NCBI GenBank assembly: GCA_965228445.1
Contig: OZ245813.1
Span: forward strand, 1,612,001-1,676,000
Direction of reading: 5' to 3'
Source: Thalassobaculum sp965228445
GTDB lineage: Bacteria > Pseudomonadota > Alphaproteobacteria > Thalassobaculales > Thalassobaculaceae
Length of the DNA: 64,000 nucleotides
The notes beneath the pieces were generated by a model. The model saw only the letters and a program-made list of their open reading frames with translations. It had not been told where the DNA came from and searched no databases. A program made the translations under genes and the position numbers. This document shows, one piece after another, positions 19,415 through 27,675 of this stretch (position 1 is its first letter; each line of letters starts with the position of its first letter).

Positions 19415-19432
19415 GCCGTCGCACCCGACGGC
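19415..19432 (-). promoter_or_regulatory. leader hairpin between riboswitch and cbtB
   Basis: A 7-bp perfect stem (GCCGTCG / CGACGGC) with a 4-base loop lies between the B12 aptamer and the cbtB ribosome-binding site. It is placed where an expression platform would be, and could switch with the aptamer to control access to the site or act as a terminator stem. Confidence 0.5.
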
Positions 19433-19447
19433 CGCCGGAGTAAATCT

Positions 19448-19640
19448 GTCGTCCGGTAGGTCTCCTGGCTTGCGGGTCATCACGCGCTGCCCGCCTTCCC
19501 CGCGGTCGCGAGTGGCATCGTGGACAGGCGTTCGCCGCTTACAGTCGCGGGGGCGGCTCCGGACTGGGCGCATGCGCCGACACCGGATTCCCAGAGGCCT
19601 TCGCGATGAAAGCCGAACCGAACCCATGAACCATACGCCT
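19448..19640 (-). promoter_or_regulatory. cobalamin (AdoCbl) riboswitch upstream of cbtB-cbtA
   Basis: Read on the minus strand, the leader has the conserved order of a B12 aptamer: GGTTC near 19632, GGGAATCCGGTG, GCCGCCCCCGCGACTGT, GCCACTC, GGGGAAGGCG, and the B12 box AAGCCAGGAGACC at the 3' end (within 19455-19472). High B12 should lower expression of the cobalt-uptake genes downstream. The 5' limit is approximate. Confidence 0.93.
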
Positions 19641-19668
19641 CGCCCATCGCTCTTGCCAAGGGTTCGGC

Positions 19669-20415
19669 CTACCGGGGTGTCCGGCGCAGCAGATAGGTGT
19701 CCATGATCCAGCCGTGCCGGGCCCGCGCCTCGGCGCGGAGCGCGACGATCCCGTCTCCGACCTTCGACAATGGCCCGGCCCGCAGGATCTGATGCTCCAT
19801 GCCGAGATAGGCGCCCCACCAGATCTCAAGACCAGCCGGATCCAGTGTCTGGAAGGCACAAGTGCCGTCGAGCATCACCGCGACGGTTTCCGCCTCCGGC
19901 GGCCAGCCGGACTGACGCAGCCGCCGCCCCGTGGTGACGGTGACGGCACCGGCCAGGGTGTTGAACGGAATGGCGTGGGCCGCCGTCAGCGCCTGAAGGG
20001 CCGTGATGCCGGGTACGACCCGCAGGGCGGGTTTGGGGTCCAGCCGGGCGGCGATGCGCAGGGTGCTGTCGTACAGCGACGGGTCGCCCCAGACCAGCAG
20101 AGCCACCGTCCGCGCCTCCGGCTTGCCCGCCATGGCTGCGGCCCAGCGGCGGGCGATCTCGTCGTGCCACGCGTCGACAGCCTCGGCATAGGGCAGGCCC
20201 GGATCGCGGACCGGCATGTCGAACTCGACGACCGGTCCGTCCCCCTCGCCCAGGACGGACGAGACGATCGCCCGGCGCAGGTCGGCCAGGTCGGCTTTGT
20301 CCGCGCCCTTGCGCGGAATCAGGATCAGGTCGGCCTCGGCGATGGCCCTGCGACCCTCCCCGGTGAGGTGGTCCGGGTTTCCGGTCCCGATGCCGATCAG
20401 CAGCAGTTCAACCAT
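19669..20415 (-). CDS. cobF: precorrin-6A synthase (deacetylating), CobF
   Basis: A 248-residue SAM-dependent tetrapyrrole methyltransferase. In the aerobic B12 route CobF methylates C1 of precorrin-5 and removes the acetyl group. It begins MVELLLIGIGTGNPDHLT with the family's SAM-binding GxGxGxPDxLT signature, and carries the CobF-type WGDPSLYDSTLRIAARL and PGITALQALTAAHAIPFN segments. The start at 20415 overlaps cobA by eight bases. It is the last gene of the minus-strand cob series, just before the cbt riboswitch. Confidence 0.92.
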   Translation of the reverse strand: MVELLLIGIGTGNPDHLTGEGRRAIAEADLILIPRKGADKADLADLRRAIVSSVLGEGDGPVVEFDMPVRDPGLPYAEAVDAWHDEIARRWAAAMAGKPEARTVALLVWGDPSLYDSTLRIAARLDPKPALRVVPGITALQALTAAHAIPFNTLAGAVTVTTGRRLRQSGWPPEAETVAVMLDGTCAFQTLDPAGLEIWWGAYLGMEHQILRAGPLSKVGDGIVALRAEARARHGWIMDTYLLRRTPR

Positions 20416-21166
20416 CGGCGTCGTGGCGAGCCTCACCCTCGCCGCCTCCCTCGTCGGCCAGCGGACCGTACAGGATCAGGGCCGGCAGCGATCCGTCCGC
20501 CCCGGCAAGCCGGTTGGCAAGCCTTGCCACCGTGCTGCGCAGCAGGTGCTGGTCCGGCGTGCTGACCGCCTCGGCCAGCAGGGCCGGCGTGTCGGCCGGC
20601 AGGCCGTGCCGGATCAGGATGGCGGCGAACTCGCTGAAGGTCCGCCGTCCCATGAACACCACCGTGGTCGCGGTCGGGTCGGCCAGGGCCGGCAGGTCGA
20701 TATCCATGGGCAGATGACCGGTGACATCGTGCCCCGTCACGAACTGCACCCGCCGGGCGGTCAGACGCCGGGTGAGCGGGATGCCGGCGGCGGCCGCCGC
20801 CGCACAGGCAGAGGGCACACCGGGGATGATCTCGAACGGAATGCCCGCCTCGCGCAGGGCGGTCAGTTCCTCCTCCAGCCTGCCGAACAGCCCGGCGTCG
20901 CCCGACTTCAGCCGAACAATCCGCTGGCCGGTGCGCGCATAGTCGACCAGCAGCCGGCTGACATGGGTCTGGCGCGGCGACGGCCGGCCGGCGCGCTTGC
21001 CCACGCCGACGAGATCGGCGCCGTCGCGCGCATGGGCCAGTATCGGGCCGGAGGACAGGTCGTCAAACAGCACGGCATCGGCGCGCTGCAGCCGGTCCAC
21101 CGCCTTGAGGGTCAGAAGCTCCGGATCGCCGGGGCCGGACCCGACGAAGCTGACGAAACCGGTCAT
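20408..21166 (-). CDS. cobA: uroporphyrinogen-III C-methyltransferase (SUMT), CobA
   Basis: A 252-residue enzyme that makes precorrin-2 from uroporphyrinogen III, the entry step to B12 (and siroheme). The N-terminal VGSGPGDPELLTLKA (8-22), the VLFDDLSS segment and RLKSGDAGLFGR (85-96) are SUMT signatures, and PGVPSACAAAAAAGIPLTRR follows as expected. It is the single-domain form without a CysG/HemD fusion. The start overlaps cobB by four bases (ATGA). Confidence 0.93.
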   Translation of the reverse strand: MTGFVSFVGSGPGDPELLTLKAVDRLQRADAVLFDDLSSGPILAHARDGADLVGVGKRAGRPSPRQTHVSRLLVDYARTGQRIVRLKSGDAGLFGRLEEELTALREAGIPFEIIPGVPSACAAAAAAGIPLTRRLTARRVQFVTGHDVTGHLPMDIDLPALADPTATTVVFMGRRTFSEFAAILIRHGLPADTPALLAEAVSTPDQHLLRSTVARLANRLAGADGSLPALILYGPLADEGGGEGEARHDADG

Positions 21167-22476
21167 GGCCGCTCCCCGGCGATCAGGTGGAAGAAGGTCC
21201 CGCTCACATTCCCGCGGCGCGAGCCCGTCTCCGGTACCGGATTGCCGTCGGCATCGGCCACGTCGGCCAGCGGCGAGTCCGGTTGCTCCAGGATGGTGGA
21301 GTAATGGAACTCGTGACCGCGCAGGGCGGCGCCCGCAGCGCCCAGCGCCATCGCGTCCCGCAGCACGGCGCGGCGGTAGCCGAGATGGAACTTGCGCTGA
21401 GCGTAGCTCGTCACCAGCCCGAGCAGCCCGGCCATGGGGTGACGGGCACCTGCCTTGTCGACCAGCGCCTCGCCCAGCACCATGTAGCCGCCGCATTCGC
21501 CATGCACCGGCCGGGTCGCCGCGTGCCGCCGCAGCCCGCCGAGGAACCTCCCGGCTGCGGCCAGGGTGCCGCCATGCAATTCAGGATAGCCGCCGGGCAG
21601 CCAGACGAGATCGGCATCGGGATCCGGCGCCTCGTCGGCCAGGGGCGAGAACGGCAGGATCTCGGCCCCGGCGGCACGCCAGCCTTCCAGCAGGTGCGGA
21701 TAGGTGAAGGAGAAGGCAGAATCGCGGGCGATCGCGATCCGCTGGGCCGGCGGCGGCGGCAGGGCGCCAGCGACCGGGACTGGGCCGCCGCGGGCGGCCT
21801 CTTTGATCGCCGTCAGATCCACATGCTCCCGCAGGAAGGCGGCATAGCCGGCGATGGCCGCCTCCAGATCGGGATGCTCCACCGCCTGGATCAGCCCCAG
21901 ATGGCGTTCCGGCAAGGTCAGGTCGCCGCGCCGGGGAAGCACGCCGAGCACCCGCACTCCGGCATGCTCCATGCCGCGGCGGATCAGCCGCTCGTGCCGG
22001 GGACTGGCGACCCGATTGAGGATCACCCCAGCGAAGGGCAGATCGGGGTCGTAACGGGCGAAGCCGAGCGCGGTGGCCGCCGCCGACTGGGCCTGGCCGC
22101 CGACATCGAGCACCAGCAGCACCGGCCACCCCATGCGCCGCGCGGTCTCGGCACTGGCGCCGAAGCCGGACAGCCCCCGGGTCGCCACCCCGTCATAGAG
22201 GCCCATCGAGCCTTCGCCGATGGCGATATCCGCCCCGGCGGCGCGGGCGGCGATCGCGTCGAGCAGCCCGCCCTCCATCGCCCAGGTGTCGAGGTTGAAC
22301 GACGCCCGCCCGGCGGCGGCGAAATGGAAGGCCGGGTCGATATAGTCGGGTCCGCTCTTGAACGGCTGCACCGTGAGCCCGTCCTCGACCAGGGCCCGGG
22401 TCAGGCCGAGCATCACGGTGGTCTTGCCCGTCCCCGAGGCGGGGGCGGAGACCATCAGGCCGGGCAGATCAGCCAT
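21163..22476 (-). CDS. cobB: hydrogenobyrinic acid a,c-diamide synthase, CobB
   Basis: A 437-residue glutamine-dependent amidotransferase that amidates the a and c side chains of hydrogenobyrinate before cobalt insertion. The N-terminal ATP-binding domain shows SAPASGTGKTT (10-20) and FKSGPDYIDP (39-48). The C-terminal class I glutaminase-like domain has the catalytic Cys328 in HGECGGYMVLGE and a late HEFHYS His. Start 22476 overlaps cobM by eight bases. Given CobN in this locus, hydrogenobyrinate rather than cobyrinate is the likely substrate. Confidence 0.92.
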   Translation of the reverse strand: MADLPGLMVSAPASGTGKTTVMLGLTRALVEDGLTVQPFKSGPDYIDPAFHFAAAGRASFNLDTWAMEGGLLDAIAARAAGADIAIGEGSMGLYDGVATRGLSGFGASAETARRMGWPVLLVLDVGGQAQSAAATALGFARYDPDLPFAGVILNRVASPRHERLIRRGMEHAGVRVLGVLPRRGDLTLPERHLGLIQAVEHPDLEAAIAGYAAFLREHVDLTAIKEAARGGPVPVAGALPPPPAQRIAIARDSAFSFTYPHLLEGWRAAGAEILPFSPLADEAPDPDADLVWLPGGYPELHGGTLAAAGRFLGGLRRHAATRPVHGECGGYMVLGEALVDKAGARHPMAGLLGLVTSYAQRKFHLGYRRAVLRDAMALGAAGAALRGHEFHYSTILEQPDSPLADVADADGNPVPETGSRRGNVSGTFFHLIAGERP

Positions 22477-23263
22477 CCTCTTCCCTCCAGCCGGCCCAGG
22501 GACTGTCCGCCGATTGCGGCCTGTAACGGCGATCGTAATCCGGCGCGTAGAGCCGGCTCTCGGTGAAATCCTCGCCGGCAAGCGCCGGCCCCACCAAAAT
22601 CAGGGCAGTGCGGCTGATGCCCTCGCCCAGCGCCGCCTCCACCGTCGCCAGGGTAGCGCGGACGATCGTCTGGTCCGGCCAGCTTGCCCGGTAGACCACC
22701 GCCACCGGACAGTCGCCGCCATAGGCCGGCGTCAGATCGGCCACCACCCTGTCCAGATTCTGGATCGAGAGATGGATGGCCAGGGTCGCGCCGGTCGCGG
22801 CGAAGTTCGTCAGGCTCTCGCCCTCGGGCATGGAGGAGGCCCGGCCCGGGGTGCGGGTCAGAACCACCGACTGGGCCAGCCCGGGCAGGGTCAGCTCGGC
22901 ACCCAACGCGGCCGCGGCGGCGGCGAAGGACGGCACGCCGGGGGTCACGGTGAACGGGACACCCTCGGCCCTGAGCCGTCGGAGCTGCTCGCCCATGGCC
23001 GACCAGACCGACAGGTCGCCGGAATGGAGCCGGGCGACGTCCTTGCCTGCCTCATGGGCGGTGCGGATCTCGGCGACGATCGCGTCCAGGTCCAGGGCGG
23101 CGGTATTGACGATACGGGCGCCCTCCGGGCAGTGGGACAGCACCTCGGTCGGTACCAGCGATCCGGCATAGAGGCAGACCGGACAGGCGGCGATCAGATC
23201 GCGCCCCCGCAGCGTCAGCAGATCGGCCGCTCCCGGGCCGGCGCCGATGAAATGCACGGTCAT
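22469..23263 (-). CDS. cobM: precorrin-4 C(11)-methyltransferase, CobM
   Basis: A 264-residue SAM-dependent methyltransferase acting on precorrin-4 to give precorrin-5. The N-terminus MTVHFIGAGPGAADLLTLRG is the CobM/CbiF SAM motif, with CPVCLYAGSLVP and LHSGDLSVWSAMGEQL following at the usual spacing. The length is normal. The start overlaps cobE by four bases. The C-terminal tail is somewhat variable but ends normally at WAGWREEDG. Confidence 0.93.
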   Translation of the reverse strand: MTVHFIGAGPGAADLLTLRGRDLIAACPVCLYAGSLVPTEVLSHCPEGARIVNTAALDLDAIVAEIRTAHEAGKDVARLHSGDLSVWSAMGEQLRRLRAEGVPFTVTPGVPSFAAAAAALGAELTLPGLAQSVVLTRTPGRASSMPEGESLTNFAATGATLAIHLSIQNLDRVVADLTPAYGGDCPVAVVYRASWPDQTIVRATLATVEAALGEGISRTALILVGPALAGEDFTESRLYAPDYDRRYRPQSADSPWAGWREEDG

Positions 23264-23631
23264 TCAGACTCTCCGACAACGGCCAGCGCACAGGTGGCAA
23301 GACGGTCCGCCGACACCACCCGCGGCCCGAACAGCCGCGCGCCCGGGCCGGCAGCCGCCAGTGCCGCGGCCTCGGCGACACTGCCGATGCCATGGGCTTT
23401 CAGCGACGCCTCCGAGCGCGTGAGGGTGGTCTGCGCGGCGAGATCCCGGCGAGCAACGGGGATGAGTTCGACCCCGAGCCGGTCGGCGAAGTCCCGCAGG
23501 ACGAGGAGCCCGGCGCGAGCATCCACCGTGGCGATCCGGTCGGGCGCGCGGCCTTCCGCCGCCAGCGACAGGGCACTCTCAAGGCTCTCGGCCCGAACCT
23601 CCGCGCGGCAGCCGATCCCGGCGACGATCAT
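23260..23631 (-). CDS. cobE: CobE / CbiG C-terminal-domain protein
   Basis: A 123-residue protein equal to the C-terminal domain of CbiG. CobE is needed for aerobic B12 synthesis, though its exact role is uncertain. It begins MIVAGIGCRAEVRAESL, has an SEASLKAHGIGSVAEAAAL-like segment and ends with LATCALAVVGESE, all typical of the family. The ATG at 23631 overlaps the cobL stop by four bases; an ATG at 23646 is possible. The small size is normal for CobE. Confidence 0.85.
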   Translation of the reverse strand: MIVAGIGCRAEVRAESLESALSLAAEGRAPDRIATVDARAGLLVLRDFADRLGVELIPVARRDLAAQTTLTRSEASLKAHGIGSVAEAAALAAAGPGARLFGPRVVSADRLATCALAVVGESE

Positions 23632-24839
23632 AGGACGACGCTCCATTGCACCACCGGATAGGCGGCGTCCCAGCCGCGCTTCGATCCCATCGGCCGGGCC
23701 CGCGACAGATCCACCCGCAACAGCTCGCCGCCCCGCGCCTCCTGCCAGCGCGCCAGCAGCGCCTCGCTCTCCAGGGTCACCGCATTGGCGACCAGCCGGG
23801 AGCCCGGCGCCAGCCGGTGCGCCAGATCTGTCAGCAACGCCTCGGACAACCCGCCGCCGATGAAGACGGCGTCGGGGTCGGCGAGGCCGGCCAGGGCGGC
23901 CGGCGCTTCGCCGGTCACGACCTCCAGCCGGTCGACGCCGAGCCGATCGGCATTGTCCCGAATGCGCGCCGCCCGGTCGGGCCGGATCTCGACACTGACG
24001 GCTTCGGTCGTGGGATGGGCGAGCAGCCATTCGATGGCGATCGAGCCCGAGCCGCCGCCGATGTCCCACAGCCGCTCGAACGGCCGGGGCGCCAGGGCGG
24101 ACAGGGTCAGCGCCCGCATCGGTCGCTTGGTCATCTGGCCGTCGCTGTCGAACAGGTGGTCGGCCCGGCCGGTCGCCGCGGTGACGACGGCCCCCTCGCC
24201 CGCCACGGTCAGCGCCACACAGACCGGATGGGCGACGGTATCGTCCCGCAGGGCATCGGCGCGCCCCTCGGTTCGCCGCTCTCGCGGCCCGCCCAGGGCC
24301 TCCAGCACCGTGACCGACGTGGCTCCGAAGCCGGCCTGGGACAGATACTCGGCCAGTGCCCGGACCGCGGCACCGTCGCGCAGCAGCACGATCAGCCGCG
24401 CACCGGGCGCCAGATGCGGCCGCAACCGGCTCAGAGGTGCGGCATGCAGGCCGAGACATACCGTCCGCTCCAACGGCCAGCCGAGCCGGGCGGCGGCGAG
24501 CGAGAAGCTGGACGGCCCCGGCAGCGCCCGCCACTCGTCCGCCGACAGGTGCCGGGCGATCACCGCGCCGGCGCCGAACCAGAACGGGTCGCCGGAGGCC
24601 AGCACCACCACTTGTCGGCCCCGCAGGCCGATCAGAAGCTCAAGTCCGTCCGCGAAGGGGACAGGCCATTCGATGGCGTCCGCCTGCTCCGCCAGCCCGC
24701 CCAGCAGCGTCAGGTGGCGGGACGGTCCCATCACCACCTCCGCCGCCGCCAGCGCCGTCCGGCTTGCGGCCGACAGGCCGTCGGGGCCATCTTCCCCGAT
24801 CCCGACAATCGTCAGCCAGGGCTCGGATCCGTCAGACAT
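23628..24839 (-). CDS. cobL: precorrin-6Y C5,15-methyltransferase (decarboxylating), CobL
   Basis: A 403-residue bifunctional enzyme. The N-terminal half is a tetrapyrrole methyltransferase (TIVGIGEDGPDGLS at 10-23, LASGDPFWFGAG), and the C-terminal half is a class I methyltransferase with DIGGGSGSIAIEW (259-271). It methylates C5 and C15 and decarboxylates the acetate side chain. Its ATG (24837-24839 on the minus strand) shares the palindromic CATG with the cobK start on the plus strand, so the two genes are divergent and interlocked at their start codons. Confidence 0.92.
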   Translation of the reverse strand: MSDGSEPWLTIVGIGEDGPDGLSAASRTALAAAEVVMGPSRHLTLLGGLAEQADAIEWPVPFADGLELLIGLRGRQVVVLASGDPFWFGAGAVIARHLSADEWRALPGPSSFSLAAARLGWPLERTVCLGLHAAPLSRLRPHLAPGARLIVLLRDGAAVRALAEYLSQAGFGATSVTVLEALGGPRERRTEGRADALRDDTVAHPVCVALTVAGEGAVVTAATGRADHLFDSDGQMTKRPMRALTLSALAPRPFERLWDIGGGSGSIAIEWLLAHPTTEAVSVEIRPDRAARIRDNADRLGVDRLEVVTGEAPAALAGLADPDAVFIGGGLSEALLTDLAHRLAPGSRLVANAVTLESEALLARWQEARGGELLRVDLSRARPMGSKRGWDAAYPVVQWSVVL

Positions 24840-25593
24840 GTCCCCCACCCTTCTGATCCTCGGCGGCACCACCGAGGCCACGGCCCTGGCGGGGCGCGTG
24901 GCCCGGACCGACTGTCGGGCCGTTCTGTCCCTGGCCGGCCGGGTCGCCCGCCCGGCGCGCCAGCCGGTGGCGATGCGGGTCGGCGGGTTCGGCGGGGTGG
25001 CGGGGCTGGTGGCCTATCTGCGGGACACCGGCACCACCCATGTGGTCGACGCCACCCATCCCTTTGCCGCCGGGATGAGCGCCAATGCGGTCGCTGCCTG
25101 CGAGGAGGCCGGCGTGCCGCTGATCGCCCTGACCCGCCCACCCTGGCTGGAAATGGACGGCGACCGGTGGCGACGCGTGCCGGATATCGCCGGAGCGGTG
25201 GACGCTCTCAACGGTCCGCCGCGCCGGGTGATGCTGGCGATCGGCCGGATGCACCTGACCGCCTTCGAAATCCGGCCCCAGCATTTCTACCTGCTGCGGC
25301 TGGTCGATCCGCCGGCGACCCCGCCGGGCTTTCCCGACCATCACGTCGTCGTCTCGCGCGGCCCGTTCACCGAGGACGGCGACATGGCCCTGATGCGCGA
25401 CCACGCGGTCGATCTGGTGGTGTCGAAGAACTCCGGCGGTACAGCGGCCTACGCCAAGATCGCCGCGGCCCGGAGCCTCGGCATCCCGGTGGTGATGATC
25501 GACCGCCCGGACCTGCCCGCCCGGCGCGAGGTCGGCAGCGTGGAGGCGGTGATGGCGTGGCTCGCTCATGCCGGCGCCGAGCGCGGCGTGTAG
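24838..25593 (+). CDS. cobK: precorrin-6A reductase, CobK (opposite strand within the cob cluster)
   Basis: A 251-residue NADPH-dependent reductase that gives precorrin-6B. It begins MSPTLLILGGTTEATALAGR, and has DATHPFAAGMSANA, VVSRGPFTEDGDMALM and VVSKNSGGTAAYAKI, all family signatures. It is the only plus-strand gene in the ring-synthesis series: its ATG (24838-24840) interlocks with the cobL start, and its 3' end overlaps cobJ tail to tail by 28 bases. A ribosome-binding site cannot be placed outside cobL coding sequence, so its promoter and leader lie in antisense to cobL. Confidence 0.92.
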   Translation: MSPTLLILGGTTEATALAGRVARTDCRAVLSLAGRVARPARQPVAMRVGGFGGVAGLVAYLRDTGTTHVVDATHPFAAGMSANAVAACEEAGVPLIALTRPPWLEMDGDRWRRVPDIAGAVDALNGPPRRVMLAIGRMHLTAFEIRPQHFYLLRLVDPPATPPGFPDHHVVVSRGPFTEDGDMALMRDHAVDLVVSKNSGGTAAYAKIAAARSLGIPVVMIDRPDLPARREVGSVEAVMAWLAHAGAERGV

Positions 25594-26318
25594 ACGAACG
25601 GCCGCCCTTCGCGCGCGATCACCCGGGTCAGCGACGATCCGATAAGCACCACTGTGCGCATGTCCGCCATCTCCGACGTGGCGTCCGTCAGCGGCACCAC
25701 GCGGATCTCCTCCTGCGGGGTCGAGACGGCGCGGGCGAACACGACGGGGCGGTCGTCGCCGCTTTCCTGGCGCAGAATCTCCAGCGCGCGGGCGAAGCCT
25801 TCCGGACGGGCCTTCGAGCGCGGGTTGTACAGCGCGACGGCGAAATCGGCCTGCACCGCCAGGCGCAGGCGCTTTTCGATCAGCGGCCAGGGCTTCAGAT
25901 TGTCCGACAGGTTGATGGCGCAGAAATCATGGCCCAGCGGCGCGCCGACCCGAGCGGCGGCGGCCAGCATCGCCGTGATGCCCGGCAGCACCCGGATATC
26001 CAGATCGCGCCAGCCGGCCGGCCCCGCCTCGATTGCCTCGAACACGGCGGCCGCCATGGCGAAGACGCCCGGATCGCCCGACGACACCACCGCAACCCGC
26101 GCGCCCTGCTCCGTCAGGCCCAGGGCATGGCGCGCCCGGTCCAACTCGACCCGGTTATCGCTGGCGTGGCGGTTCTGCTCGGGGCTGTCCGGCACCCGCG
26201 CCAGGTAGGGGGCGTAGCCGATCAGGTCGGTCGCGGCGGCCAGGGTCTGCGTGACCTGCGGCGTGGTGAGCGCGGCGTCCCCCGGCCCGAACCCGACGAT
26301 GGCGAGCCAGCCGGTCAC
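25566..26318 (-). CDS. cobJ: precorrin-3B C(17)-methyltransferase, CobJ
   Basis: A 250-residue methyltransferase that contracts the ring to precorrin-4 in the aerobic route. The start is the GTG at 26318, overlapping cobI by four bases (GTGA). Signatures: IVGFGPGDAALTTPQV (7-22), VVSSGDPGVFAMAAAV, PGITAMLAAAARVGAPLGHD and a DFAVALYNPRSKARP segment. It is the compact CobJ form, without the CbiG or ferredoxin fusions seen elsewhere. Its 3' end overlaps the cobK 3' end. Confidence 0.93.
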   Translation of the reverse strand: MTGWLAIVGFGPGDAALTTPQVTQTLAAATDLIGYAPYLARVPDSPEQNRHASDNRVELDRARHALGLTEQGARVAVVSSGDPGVFAMAAAVFEAIEAGPAGWRDLDIRVLPGITAMLAAAARVGAPLGHDFCAINLSDNLKPWPLIEKRLRLAVQADFAVALYNPRSKARPEGFARALEILRQESGDDRPVVFARAVSTPQEEIRVVPLTDATSEMADMRTVVLIGSSLTRVIAREGRPFVYTPRSAPA

Positions 26319-27049
26319 GGCCGGCGCCCCTGGCCATGGACGATGACGATGGAGAAATACGGTGGCACATGGTCGCCCAGGTCGCCGAGGCGGGTCACCC
26401 GCTCGCCCGGCATGGTCGCGCATTCCACCAGCCAGGCGGCGTCGAGGCGCCCGGCCCGCGTCAGGGCGGCGCGGACCTTCGGCAGGTTGCGGCCGACCTT
26501 CATCACCACCAGCGCGTCGGCCCGGGCCATCCGCTCGACCAGATCGTCCTCCGGCAGAGTGCCCATCAGCACCGTCATCACGTCGTCACCCCAGGTGACC
26601 GGAATCCCCGTGGCGGTCCAGGCCCCGGACATCCCCGTGACCGCCGGCACCACCTGCACCGGCACCACATCCTTCAGGCGGGTATGGAGGTGCATGAACG
26701 AGCCGTAGAAGAACGGATCCCCCTCGCACAGCACGACCACGTCCTCACCGGCCTCGCACAGGGCGCGCAGCCGGTCGGTGCAGTCGCTGTAGAACGCCGA
26801 CAGGGCCGCGTTGTAGCGCGGGTCGGAGACCGGGATCTCGGTGGTGACCGGATAGTCCATGGCGATCTCGACGGCATCGGGCGCCAGCAGACCCTCAACG
26901 ATCCGCGCGGCCTGCCCCTTGCGGCCCGCCTTGCGGAAATAGGCGACGTGGCGGGCCTCGCGGATCAGCCGGTGGGCGCGCAGGGTCATCAGGTCCGGAT
27001 CGCCGGGGCCGAGGCCGACGCCATGAACCGTTCCGAGGGTCGGGCTCAT
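26315..27049 (-). CDS. cobI: precorrin-2 C(20)-methyltransferase, CobI
   Basis: A 244-residue SAM-dependent methyltransferase that makes precorrin-3A. It shows VGLGPGDPDLMTLRAHRLI at the N-terminus, VVVLCEGDPFFYGSFMHLH (CobI-specific) and PAVTGMSGAWTATGIPVTWG. The ATG at 27049 overlaps the cobH stop by four bases. Size and motifs are normal. Confidence 0.93.
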   Translation of the reverse strand: MSPTLGTVHGVGLGPGDPDLMTLRAHRLIREARHVAYFRKAGRKGQAARIVEGLLAPDAVEIAMDYPVTTEIPVSDPRYNAALSAFYSDCTDRLRALCEAGEDVVVLCEGDPFFYGSFMHLHTRLKDVVPVQVVPAVTGMSGAWTATGIPVTWGDDVMTVLMGTLPEDDLVERMARADALVVMKVGRNLPKVRAALTRAGRLDAAWLVECATMPGERVTRLGDLGDHVPPYFSIVIVHGQGRRP

Positions 27050-27675
27050 TCCGCGCGGCTCGCGATGGCGTTGACGGCGGCGACGGTGATGGCGCTGCCG
27101 CCGAGCCGGCCGGCGACGATGCAGCACGGCACCGGCCGATCCCGCCACAGCGCCTCCTTGCTTTCGGCCGCCCCGACGAAACCGACCGGGCAGCCGATGA
27201 TCGCCGCCGGGCGGGGACAGTCCGGATCCTCCAGCATGTTGAGCAGGTGGAACAGCGCGGTCGGGGCGTTGCCGATCGCCACCAGCGCGCCGGCCAGATG
27301 CGGGCGCCACAGCTCCAGTGCGGCGGCGGAGCGCGTGTTCGACATCGTCGCGGCGAGGTCGCGGACCCGCTCGTGCTGCAGCGTGCACAGCACTTGGTTG
27401 TCGGCCGGCAGGCGCGGACGGGTGATGCCCTCGCTCACCATGCGGGCGTCGCACAGGATCGGTGCCCCCGCCTCCAGCGCCGACCGGGCCGCGGCGGCGA
27501 AGCCCGGCGAGAACCGCACCGAGCGCTCCAGCCCGACCAGCCCGGCGGCATGGATCATCCGCACGACGATCGGCTCCTCGTCGCGGGAGAACCCGGCGAG
27601 ATCGGCCTCCGACCGGATGGTGGCGAAGGATTGGCGATAGATCGCGGCACCGTCGGTTTCATAGAGGTGGGGCAT
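27046..27675 (-). CDS. cobH: precorrin-8X methylmutase, CobH
   Basis: A 209-residue enzyme that moves the C11 methyl group to C12, giving hydrogenobyrinate. The catalytic His42 is seen in VVRMIHAAGLVGLE. YRQSFATIRSEADLAGF before it, and the C-terminal IIGCPVGFVGAAESKEAL segment, are characteristic. It overlaps cobG by one base and cobI by four, so it is translationally coupled in the operon. Confidence 0.94.
   Translation of the reverse strand: MPHLYETDGAAIYRQSFATIRSEADLAGFSRDEEPIVVRMIHAAGLVGLERSVRFSPGFAAAARSALEAGAPILCDARMVSEGITRPRLPADNQVLCTLQHERVRDLAATMSNTRSAAALELWRPHLAGALVAIGNAPTALFHLLNMLEDPDCPRPAAIIGCPVGFVGAAESKEALWRDRPVPCCIVAGRLGGSAITVAAVNAIASRAE

Noticed and set aside
19539..19859. Short ORFs over the cbtB leader
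   Set aside because: They lie over the cobalamin riboswitch, whose conserved blocks explain the sequence.
23646..26708. A 1020-residue plus-strand frame across the cob cluster
   Set aside because: It is antisense to cobL, cobJ and cobI, which have strong family motifs, and is the usual long shadow frame of GC-rich DNA. Only cobK is real on this strand here, and it lies in another frame.
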